Shown: in pieces, positions 1-18,249 of the stretch | Position numbering within the stretch: position 1 is the first letter of the stretch | Layout of the letters: every line of letters begins with the position of its first letter | Assembly (NCBI RefSeq): GCF_002263495.1 | Contig: NZ_CP022753.1 | Span: 2,294,001-2,358,000, forward strand | Reading direction: 5' to 3' | From: Nocardiopsis gilva YIM 90087 | GTDB taxonomy: Bacteria > Actinomycetota > Actinomycetes > Streptosporangiales > Streptosporangiaceae | DNA length: 64,000 bases | Position numbers and translations under genes: made by a program | Notes under the pieces: generated by a model | The model's input: the letters and a program-made list of their open reading frames with translations, nothing else | Told to the model about the DNA's origin: nothing | The model's database searches: none

Positions 1-767
1 AGGCCCACCTCACCGTCCTCGTTGATGGTCACCGGCTGGGTGCCCAGCACGTAGGTCTCGAGGAAGTCCAGCGGGTCGTCCTGGTGCGGTAGCGCGCAGG
101 GTTCGAAGCCCTCGGGGACCTTCGCGCTCTTTCCCGCTTCCAGCTTCTGCTGGAACTTGTGCGCGTCGGGGTCGGCCCAGCAGGACATGTAGGACCGGCT
201 GACCTCGTGGTAGAAGTTGTTGGCCAGCGCGTGGCTGCGGATGCGGACGACGTCCTCCGGCTTCCACTTGGCGGGCGTGTAGCCGAGGTCGCGGAACTCC
301 TTCGGCAGGGCGTCGGGGTCGTCCTTGATCACGTCGATGTAGGCGTTGATGCCCTCGGTGAACCGCGTGGCCGCCATCTTGGTCTCGGGGCCGTAGCTGG
401 CCCACTCCTCGTCCATGTCCCCGCGGTAGAGGAAGAGCCGGGCGGCGCGGTCCTGCTTGACGTACTTCTCCCCGAGGACCTCCGAGAGTCGGCCCAGGCC
501 GCGCCGCCGCCACAGGTCGATCTGGAAGAGGCGGTCCTGCGCGACGGCATAGCCCTGCGCGAGGAACAGGTCCTCGGTGTTCTTCGCGTAGATGTGCGGC
601 ACACCCCACGTGTCCCGCAGGATCCGCACCGGCTCACGCAGGCCGGAGATCTTCGGCGAGCGGTGGTGGGGCGCCGGGGCCGCCCCCGCCGTCATGGTGG
701 TCAGCGTCGTCGCGATCAGGGCGACACCGGTGAGCAGCGTCGCCGCGAGCAGTCCCTTTGGTCGCAT
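1..767 (-). CDS. Penicillin acylase family protein, secreted, N-terminal part only
   Basis: This is the first ~255 residues of a penicillin-amidase (Ntn-hydrolase) family enzyme; the C-terminal part, including the beta-subunit Ser nucleophile expected for the family, lies beyond the left edge. The start is ATG at 767 with AGGAG just upstream. The N-terminus is a Sec-type signal peptide (MRPKG, a Leu/Ala/Thr hydrophobic stretch, then AGAAPAP). Family landmarks are a Val-Arg-Ile-Leu-Arg-Asp stretch followed by TWGVPHIYAKNTEDLF, then YAVAQDRLFQIDLWRRRGLGRLSE, split here by a few residues of linker. Members hydrolyse amide bonds of acylated amines, such as penicillins or acyl-homoserine lactones. 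The substrate cannot be read from this portion. It is transcribed away from the neighbouring EEP gene. Confidence 0.85.
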   Translation of the reverse strand, partial: MRPKGLLAATLLTGVALIATTLTTMTAGAAPAPHHRSPKISGLREPVRILRDTWGVPHIYAKNTEDLFLAQGYAVAQDRLFQIDLWRRRGLGRLSEVLGEKYVKQDRAARLFLYRGDMDEEWASYGPETKMAATRFTEGINAYIDVIKDDPDALPKEFRDLGYTPAKWKPEDVVRIRSHALANNFYHEVSRSYMSCWADPDAHKFQQKLEAGKSAKVPEGFEPCALPHQDDPLDFLETYVLGTQPVTINEDGEVG

Positions 768-1219
768 GCGTCTCCTAGTCGAGGGGGTGGTGGGGAATGG
801 GGGAGTGGGGGAATGGGCGTGCAGGTGGCTGTGTGGGAGGAAGAGGGCGCGGCGGGGCGCTCGCCTGCCGCCGTGCGCGGTCGGCCCCTGGCTCGCGCTC
901 GGCCCGTTCCCACGAGGTGCCGTCCGCCAGCGCACAGCATGCGTCCGTCGATGGTGCTGAATTGGAGCGACCCTTTTCGGACAGTGCCAGGTGGCGACAC
1001 ACCGGCACCACCCGTACCTGCCCCTGAGTCGGCGCGATGCTTCAGCCACCGGACATAAGGGGTGGCCTGCCCGATCACCGTGGTCACGGCCGGGACGAGC
1101 ACTGTTCACCCCTTGGTGGGGGATAGGCCGGACAGAGTTGGGCATATCGGGTGGCTGGGGCTTGCAGAGTCATGAGTCACAGCCCCGATGTCCCCCAACC
1201 GAGAGGCAGACCAAGAGAA
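768..1219. other. Divergent intergenic region, no gene seen
   Basis: About 450 bases separate the divergently transcribed penicillin-acylase and EEP-family genes. It must hold both promoters. I see no convincing ORF with its own ribosome site, no long palindrome and no RNA gene. Confidence 0.5.
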
Positions 1220-2764
1220 ATGCGCGACTGGCAGCGCCGCGTCCTGGCGGCCGTATCCGTCGGCATGCTGGCCCTGTCTGCGGCACCCGCCGCAGCGGGC
1301 ACCGAAGATTCCCCCGAGTCCTCCGGCTCGCTGGCCGCGTCCGCGGAGGCGGTCGTGGCGGGCGAGTCGATCTCCTTCGACTACGCCACCGCCGAGCCGC
1401 ACGACACCAACTGGATCGGGCTCTACGACGCCAACGGCGGCGGCCCGGTCGACGAGGAGTACGTCTCCCCGTCCCTCGACTGGCAGTACACGCCCGGCAC
1501 CGAGGGAACCGCGGAGTTCGCCACCTCCTCCCTGGAGCCGGGCGCCTACACCGCGTTCTACCTGGCGCGGGACGGCTACACCTGGCTGGCCGACCCCGTG
1601 GACTTCCAGGTCCACTCCGATGGTGAGATCTCCTTCCCCGTCGACGAGGCCACCCTGCGCAACGCCCGCGTGGGCGACCCCTACGAGGCGCGGCTGGGCG
1701 GTCTGGCCACTGATGGCGGCCCCGGCACGGTGTTCCGCCGCGTCGACGGCGACGACTGGATCGACGTCGCCGAGGACGGCACCATCAGCGGGACGCCGGA
1801 CGGGACCGGCGGCGACGCCCGGGTGACCGTCGAGGCGACCGGCGCCAACGGCTCCACGGCCCGCCTGACCGCCGTCGTCCCGGTGCGGGAGCGCGGCCAG
1901 CCACTCGTCGACGAGGTGAGCGTGCTCAGCTACAACACCTGGCACGGTGGCACGCAGGTGAACGGCTACCACGACAAGCAGGTCCGCTTCCTGCTGGAGA
2001 GCGGCGCCGACATCGTGGGCCTCCAGGAGACGGAGGGACGGCACGCCGCCCGGCTGGCCGACGCCCTGGGCTGGTACCACTGGCAGAGCTCCGGCAGCCT
2101 GGGCGTCGTCAGCCGCTACCCCATCGTGGAGGAATACGGGCAGGTGAACGCCTCGGCCGGCGTGCGGGTCGCGCTCGACGGCCCGGACTCCCAGGTCAAT
2201 GTGTGGAACGCGCACCTGGGCTACACGCCCTACGGCCCCTACGACGCCTGTTTCAGCGGGATGAGCGTGGACGAGATCCTCGCGCGTGAGGCGAAGTCGG
2301 GACGTACCCAGCAGATCACCGACACCCTGGAGGCGATGTCCGGCCAGGTCGAGGCGGCCGACGAGACACCGGTCCTGCTCATGGGCGACTTCAACGCGCC
2401 CTCCCACCTGGACTGGACCGAGGAGCTGCGGGAGAAGAACTGCGGCTACGCCGACGTGCCGTGGCCGACCGCTGTGCGGCCCACCGAAGCCGGGCTGACC
2501 GACACCTACCGTGCGGCCAACCCCGACCCGGTCGCCACGCCGGGCACGACCTGGTCGCCCCTGTACCCGTTCCACGACGGCTCGACCGGTCGCGATGAGC
2601 CGCAGGACCGGATCGACTTCATCTACCAGGCGGGTAACGGTCTGACCGTGCGGGACTCGCGCGAGATGGTCGTGGGCGAACCGCGGCCGGTGCCGGACCA
2701 TGCGGACAACGAATGGACCAGCGACCACGCCGCCGTGTTGACCCGGTTCTCGGTGTCGGGCTGA
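1220..2764 (+). CDS. Secreted endonuclease/exonuclease/phosphatase-fold hydrolase
   Basis: The protein has about 514 residues. A signal peptide (MRDWQRRVLAAVSVGMLALS, then AAPAAAG) supports ATG at 1220; ATG at 1172 would put a polar extension before it. An N-terminal beta-rich region contains TNWIGLYD and an aromatic WLADPVDF segment. It resembles the leading domain of secreted actinobacterial phosphoesterases. The catalytic EEP domain follows: SYNTWHGG (Asn), GLQETE (metal-binding Glu), NVWNAHLGY, LMGDFNAPSHLD (Asp/Asn pair) and a terminal SDHAAVL (catalytic Asp-His). All key residues are present. The fold covers nucleases, sphingomyelinases and inositol phosphatases, so the substrate is open. 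A strong hairpin follows downstream. Confidence 0.85.
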   Translation: MRDWQRRVLAAVSVGMLALSAAPAAAGTEDSPESSGSLAASAEAVVAGESISFDYATAEPHDTNWIGLYDANGGGPVDEEYVSPSLDWQYTPGTEGTAEFATSSLEPGAYTAFYLARDGYTWLADPVDFQVHSDGEISFPVDEATLRNARVGDPYEARLGGLATDGGPGTVFRRVDGDDWIDVAEDGTISGTPDGTGGDARVTVEATGANGSTARLTAVVPVRERGQPLVDEVSVLSYNTWHGGTQVNGYHDKQVRFLLESGADIVGLQETEGRHAARLADALGWYHWQSSGSLGVVSRYPIVEEYGQVNASAGVRVALDGPDSQVNVWNAHLGYTPYGPYDACFSGMSVDEILAREAKSGRTQQITDTLEAMSGQVEAADETPVLLMGDFNAPSHLDWTEELREKNCGYADVPWPTAVRPTEAGLTDTYRAANPDPVATPGTTWSPLYPFHDGSTGRDEPQDRIDFIYQAGNGLTVRDSREMVVGEPRPVPDHADNEWTSDHAAVLTRFSVSG

Positions 2765-2923
2765 GCGCCCTTTCGCGTCTCCATTCCGGTTCCTGCCAAA
2801 GAATGGCGGGAATTGGAAATGAGGCGTTTTCGACCCGCCTAATGACAAACGAAAAATATCCCTGCTCGGGAGCTGCGCGTAGCTGCGTTTCTCCGTTCTT
2901 CGCAGGTGCTGGGCGGTGAACAG

Positions 2924-2954
2924 CACGGGGCCGGAGATAATCTCCGGCCCCGTG
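2924..2954. terminator. Perfect hairpin downstream of the EEP gene
   Basis: Two perfect 14-base arms (CACGGGGCCGGAGA and its complement) flank a TAA loop. No T-run follows. It lies 160 bases after the EEP stop codon. Confidence 0.7.
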
Positions 2955-3633
2955 CCGTGTCGTGGGCGGATATACAGACACAGGGGACGCGCCTGTGGCC
3001 AGTGTGGAAACGCGTGCCATTTCCCGTTGGGTCGGATCCGATGTCCGGTGGAGGCGCGTCAATCGGCTCCTGTTCTCCTTGGGGAAGGCGGGGAGAGCGG
3101 GCGGCCGGGGCGTGGGGTGCCGGGTTACGGGCGGTGCGCCAACGTCGGGTGGGGACTTCCGGAAAACACCCGCGCGTGTGGTGTGGACGCCGGGATGACG
3201 GCTGTGCCGCCCGGTTCGCGCGCCCGTCCCAGGCGCCTCGGCCGCTTCGTGGGTGAGGAATCGGAGCACCTCGCGTGATCCACGCTTCCGGGTCGATTTC
3301 CGTCAAACCGCCGCGAGTTTCTACGCCTCCGACCACTCCGTGACGAACGGGTGGAATCCCCTACATTGCGGCATTGAACAGCATCGACGGATATCCGGAG
3401 TACTACCGTCGAACAGATCCGCGAAGCGGTGGAGACCGGCGGGGACGCCTCGATCGTGCAATTCCAGGCCCGTGACCGTTCCTCGGGCGCTATGGTGCCT
3501 AAGGTACAAACATTCGGCCAGCGTCGTCGCACCGGTCGCTTGACCGAGGGACGCAGATCAGGGTCGGCCGCCTCCCCATGGCTCGACCCAGCCCACAGTG
3601 CCCAATCCATCGCCCGGGAAAGTAATTTCTTCG
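2955..3633. other. Intergenic region before the styA-like gene
   Basis: About 680 bases without a believable gene. Open frames here are short, lack ribosome sites and have no recognisable domain. The promoter of the flavoenzyme gene should lie in the last 300 bases, which are less GC-rich than the surroundings. Confidence 0.45.
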
Positions 3634-4889
3634 ATGCGCAAGATCCTTATCGTCGGTGCCGGCCAGTCGGGCCTCCACCTCGCCCACGGTCTGCTCAGCC
3701 ACGGGTACGACGTCACGGTGATTACGGGCCAGACCTCGACGGAGATCCGTACGGGCCGGCCGGCGGTCACCCAGCTCACCTATCCCACCGTGTTGGAGTA
3801 CGAACGCGAGCTCAACATCGACTTCTGGAGTTCGCAGGCCCCGCACATCGAGATGTCCAAGCTGCACGCCTACCCGACCCCGGGTCCCGCCGCTCTGACG
3901 GTCGTGGGCTCCTTCGCCGACAACAGCTACGCGGTGTCGGTCGACCGGCGGGTGAAGATGGCCGACTGGTTGGAGTACTTCGAGGACAGCGGGGGCAAAG
4001 TCGTCATCCACGGCGTCACCCTCAGCGACCTGGACTACTTCTCGCGGATGTTCGACCTCGTCGTGGTCGCCGTCGGCCACGGCGAGCTGGGGCGCTGTTC
4101 GAGCCCGATCCGAACCGCTTCACCGGCGCCCGGCCGCGCATGCTCGTCCAGGCCAACATCTACGACGTCGCCAACGATCCCGGCTTCCCCGAGGCCGTCG
4201 GCTGGTGCGGTTCGGCAGCCAAGGCGGGCAACATCTGGTTCTTCCCCATCCTCACCGCCGAAGGCCCCTGCCACTCCCTGTTCATCGGCGACAAGCTCGC
4301 CGGCCCCATCGGGGCCTGGATCGACAAGCCCACGCCCGCTGAGCTGTGGCGGCGAATGGTGGAGCTGATGCGCCGCAATACCCCCGAGTACTACGACCGT
4401 GTACGCGACGCCGAACTGGTCGACGACAAGAGCACGCTCATCAAGACCCTCACGCCGCAGGTGCGCAAGCCGGTGGCCGAACTGCCCTCCGGTGGCCATG
4501 TCCTGGGCATCGCCGACGTCGTGATCACCTCCGACCCCTTTGCCGCGCAGGGGTGGAACAACTCCACCCGCTGCGCGAAGAGCTACCTGGAGAGCATCCT
4601 GGAGCGCGGCGACCGTCCCTTCGACGCCGAGTTCCTCGACAGCATGTTCGAGCGGTTCTGGAAGTACGGTTACGACGCCGAGCTGTGGGCGGAGACGGTC
4701 TCGGAGTACTGGGAGAGCGAGCCCCCGGAGTTCTTCAACGACGTCCTCGGCGCCGCGGCGACGTACCGGGAGGCCGGTGATCGCTGGATCCAGGGCTGGA
4801 ACAACCCGTCCAGCTATCGCGAATGGCTTTATGACCCCGAAGGTGCACGCGCTTACCTGGCCGAACTTTCGGCCCGACATGAATCCTGA
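3634..4889 (+). CDS. Styrene-monooxygenase-like FAD oxygenase (StyA family), one frameshift
   Basis: The first 150 codons read MRKILIVGAGQSGLHLAHGL (Rossmann FAD motif), GRPAVTQ and VVAVGHGELG. The frame then breaks in the GGGG run at 4089-4092. The sequence resumes in another frame with ALFEPDPNRFTG, through GWNNSTRCAKSY, to a stop at 4889. Adding one G gives one continuous ORF of 418 residues, about the normal StyA length. StyA proteins are two-component monooxygenases that epoxidise styrene or indole using FADH2 from a separate reductase (StyB). No reductase gene is nearby. Lying directly upstream of the PKS on the same strand, it may tailor the polyketide (inference). The break is probably a base undercall, but it could be a true recent pseudogene. 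Confidence 0.75.
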
Positions 4890-4921
4890 AATGCGCTGTC
4901 GGTTATATGTATTCGCAGGTC

Positions 4922-4957
4922 ACGGCCTGGGTGCTTCGTGGGAAGTGTCCAGGCCGT
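4922..4957 (+). terminator. Terminator hairpin after the styA-like gene
   Basis: Arms ACGGCCTGG and CCAGGCCGT are 18 bases apart and are followed by TTTCG. It begins 33 bases after the stop codon, which suggests the flavoenzyme gene and the PKS are separate transcripts. Confidence 0.6.
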
Positions 4958-5508
4958 TTCGTATCTCGCGCAACATGCGTCACACTGTGACCGTAATCCC
5001 AGGTCCCCGCGGTGGTCTCCCGTGGCCTAAATGAATTTGCGTATTGCCGTGCTTATGCACGGGAGTTACGATCATTGGGATGTCGTCGCCTAAGAGATTT
5101 ATGTTGCGTCCTGTGTCACCCGTCGTTTACCGTGATGCTCTTCTTTCCCCTGTGTGCGTCTCGTCCCGTGGGCTCCACGGCCCAGGGGGCCGCGTCCCTC
5201 GGCGGATGCGAGGGTGGGCTGCCCAGATGTGGAGAGTCCATCCGTTCTCCGTGCCGATTCGCGCGGCACGCAGGCTCCGCGCCGCAGGATCGGTTCCCGG
5301 CCCACGAATGACACGCAGTCCGCGCGCGAGAACATGGACGTTCCCTAGAGGGACGCTGCTGTTTCCCTTTTCGTAGGAAAGCAGACGCAACGGAGCGCCA
5401 TTGTTCACAGCTAGCGGCTTGTGTCGAAAACGGGCGTAATGCGCATGGTCCCGTGTCGCATACGGCCGGGCCGGTGGTTGTCAACTGCAAAGGGGGGAGA
5501 GGATCGAC
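4958..5508. other. Upstream region of the PKS operon
   Basis: About 550 bases, partly AT-richer than the surroundings, with no gene I can support. It holds a 13-base palindrome, GTCACACTGTGAC, at 4979-4991 that could be an operator. The ribosome site AGGGGGGAGAGG lies just before the GTG start of the first PKS gene. Confidence 0.4.
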
Positions 5509-14877
<9,369 letters not shown>

Positions 14878-14878
14878 C

Positions 14879-17800
14879 ATGGAGATGGACAACACGAAGC
14901 TGGTCGAAGCGCTGCGATCCGCCCTCAAGGAGAACGAACGACTGCGCGACCAGAACCGCCGCTTGGTGCACCGGGCCGGGGAGCCGGTGGCGGTGGTGGG
15001 TGTGGGGTGTCGTTTCCCGGGTGGTGTGACCTCGGCGGAGAGCCTGTGGGGTGTGGTGTCGGGGGGTGTGGACGCGGTCGGGGATTTTCCGGCCGATCGT
15101 GGCTGGGACCTGGAAGGACTCTTCAGCCAGGACCCGGATTCGGCTGGAACGTCGTACGTACGGGAGGGCGGCTTCGTTGAGAACGCCGGAGGCTTCGACG
15201 CGGGGTTCTTTGGAATCAGTCCGCGTGAGGCGGTGGCGATGGATCCGCAGCAGCGGTTGCTGTTGGAGACGTCGTGGGAGGCGGTCGAGTCCGGCGGGAT
15301 CGATCCGCAGTCGTTGCGGAGGTCGGGGACGGGGGTGTTCGTCGGTGTGGTCGCCCAGGACTACGGCCCCCGTGTGGCGGATGCCCCACCCGGCCTGGAC
15401 GACCTGACCCTCACCGGTGGTATGTCCGGGGTCGCTTCCGGCAGGATCGCCTACAACCTCGGCCTGGAAGGGCCCGCCATGACCGTGGACACGGCGTGCT
15501 CGTCGTCGCTGGTGGCATTGCATCTGGCGGTGCGGTCGCTGCGTGCGGGGGAGTGCTCGCTGGCGCTGGCCGGGGGCGCCACCGTCATGGCGACACCGGG
15601 GATGTACATCCAGTTCAGCCGTCAGCGGGGGTTGGCGAGCGACGGCCGGTGCAAGGCGTTCGCGGCCGCTGCGGATGGCACGGGGTGGGCGGAGGGTGCG
15701 GGCGTTCTGCTGCTGGAGCGGCTGTCCGATGCTCGGGCCAACGGACATCGGATCCTGGGCGTCGTGCGCGGCAGCGCCATCAACCAGGACGGTGCGTCGA
15801 ACGGACTGACCGCCCCCAGCGGCCCGGCGCAGGAGCGCGTCATTCGCGAGGCGCTCGCCGACGCCCGGCTGGCCGCCGCCGAGATCGATGCGGTTGAGGC
15901 GCATGGCACTGGCACGCGGTTGGGTGATCCGATCGAGGCCAATGCGTTGCTGTCCACCTACGGCCGGGAGCACTCTGCCGATGGCCCGCTCTGGTTGGGG
16001 TCGTTGAAGTCGAATATCGGTCATGCGGTGGCAGCAGCGGGTGTCGGTGGTGTCATCAAGACGCTCATGGCATTGCGTCAGGGGGTGTTGCCGCCGACGC
16101 TGCACGTGGATGCGCCGACCCCGGAGGTGGACTGGTCGTCCGGAGCGGTCCGGTTGCTGACCGAGGCCCGCGAGTGGCATCGAGAAGGACGCCCGCGCCG
16201 CGCCGGGGTCTCCTCCTTCGGCATCAGCGGCACCAACGCCCACGCCATCATCGAGGAACCGCCCGCCGACGACACTCGGACAACGTTCACCGTCTCGTCA
16301 CCACCCACGTCCACCCCCCGCACCCTCGCCTGGCCGGTCTCCGGCCACAGCGAGACCGCCCTGCGCGCCCAAGCTCAGCGGTTGCGCGACTTCGTCCCCC
16401 AGAACGCGGACATGGCGGATGTCGGGTGGTCGCTGGCAACGGGTCGTGCGCACCTGGAGCACCGAGGGGTCGTAGTCGGCTCGGGGCGCGAGGACCTGCT
16501 GCGCGGTCTTGACGAACTCGCCGTCGGCACCCCCGGCATCGCGTCCGTGCAGGGCCGGGCCGTTCGTGGCACCACCATGACCGCCTACCTGTTCGCCGGT
16601 CAGGGGGCACAGCGCGTGGGCATGGGACGTGGGCTGTATGGGGCGTGGCCGGTGTTCGCGGAGGCGTTCGATGAGGTGTGTGCGGGGTTCGGGGGCTGTT
16701 GGAGCGGCCACTGCATGAGGTGGTGTTCGCGGATGCGGGGTCGGCGGATGCGGAGCTGCTGGACCTGACCGAGTACACGCAGCCGGCGCTGTTCGCGGTG
16801 GAGACGGCTCTGTTCCGGTTGTTGGAGTCGTTCGGGTACGGCCCGACCTCCTGCTCGGGCATTCGGTGGGGGAGTTGGCGGCGGTCCATGCGGCGGGTGG
16901 GGTGCCGCTGTCGGATGCGTGCGCGCTGGTGGCGGCGCGGGGCCGGTTGATGGGCCGTGTCGGGCACGGGGCGATGGTGGCGGTCGGCGCCCCAGAGGAG
17001 CAGGTGGCGGGGTCGTTGCCGGATGGGGTCGTGGTGGCGGCGGTGAACGGCCCGTCGTCAGTGGTGGTGTCCGGGACGAGCGCGGCGTGGCCCAGGTCGA
17101 GGGGGAGTGGCGCGGTCGGGGAAACGGGTGCGCCGGCTGCGCGTGGGGTGCGGCTTCCATTCGCCGTGCGTGGACGGGGTGCTTGCAGAACTGGCTGAAG
17201 CCGCGGGGCTGTGTCGTGGGGCGACCTTGAGGTGGGTGTGGTGTCGGGGGTGTCGGGGCGGTTGTTGGGTGCGGGGGAGGTGGGTGATGCGGGGTATTGG
17301 GTGCGTCAGGCGCGGGATGCGGTGCGGTTCGGTGACGGTGTGAGGTGGCTGCTGGGTGAAGGGGTCACCACCTTCATCGAGCTCGGACCGGGCAGTGAAC
17401 TGTCCGGGCTCGCTGCGGAGACCCTCGCGTTGCACAACGGGCCGAACACCCCCGCGATGATCCCGCTCATGAGTGCGGACCGCCCCGAAACCGAACAGTG
17501 GGTGCGGGCGCTGGCCGAGGTGCACGCCTCGGGTGTGGATGTCGACTGGGCCCTGCTGTTCCCGGGGGCGCGGTGGACGGAGCTGCCGACCTACGCCTTC
17601 CAGCACCGCCACTACTGGCTCGACGCCACCGGAACCACGGCGAACCGGGCCACCGACGGCGCACCGGCACCGGTGCCCAAGACCCCCGACTTCGCCGCTC
17701 TCGACCCCGCCGAACGCGAACGGCAGCTGCTCGATACCGTTCGCGCGGCCACAGCTGCGGTCCTCGGCCACACCGATCCCGCCGAGATCGATGACGACCG

Positions 17801-18191
17801 GGGGTTTCTCGACGCGGGCGGCGACTCCCTCAGCGCGGTCCGACTCCGCGACCGCCTGCGGGCGGTCACCGGGCTGGACCTGCCCACGACGGTCGCCTTC
17901 GACCACCCGACCCCGGCCGGCCTCGCTCGCCACCTCGCTGACCGGTTCTTCGACAACGCAGCCGGATCCGTCCTGGGCGAGGTCGAGCGCATCGAAGCCG
18001 CGATGGTCACCGATGCCCTGCCCGACACTGTCCGCACCACCGCCATCACCCGCCTGCGGGCGCTGCTGGACCGGCTCGGCGACGGCGATCTCGCCGATCA
18101 CCGTGCGGCCGCCTCTGCGGATGACGATCTGCGTGACGCCTCCGATGAGGAACTCCTCGCCTACATCGACAAGGAGTTCGGGATTTCCTGA
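14879..18191 (+). CDS. Type I PKS module 2 (KS-AT-ACP), AT interrupted by five one-base G losses
   Basis: The ATG at 14879 follows GGAGG and the previous stop. The N-terminal coiled-coil docking helix ([20 protein letters not shown]) precedes a KS with Cys207 in VDTACSSSL. The AT then loses frame. Compared with the near-identical AT of the next gene, it lacks one G in each of the runs at 16691, 16834, 17073, 17118 and 17205. Restoring five bases gives a single ORF of 1105 residues. The repaired AT carries GHSVGE and GFHS, typical of malonyl-CoA. No KR, DH or ER is present, so the keto group stays. The ACP has [10 protein letters not shown]. The C-terminus [15 protein letters not shown] is a docking tail for the third PKS. 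Undercalling is the likeliest cause of the breaks; a real pseudogene would kill the pathway. Confidence 0.88.
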
Positions 18192-18249
18192 CCGTCAGCC
18201 GTAGGAACGCCGGAGCACCGTGACGCCTGAGGGGAGAAGTGGGTCAGCG

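Noticed and set aside
1106-2926. A 606-codon minus-strand open frame opposite the secreted EEP gene
   Set aside because: Antisense to a gene with signal peptide and complete active site. Its translation is His/Gly/Val-rich with no domain.
16769-17210. Separate small genes in the middle of the second PKS gene
   Set aside because: All are fragments of the one AT domain in shifted frames, shown by the near-identical AT in the next gene.
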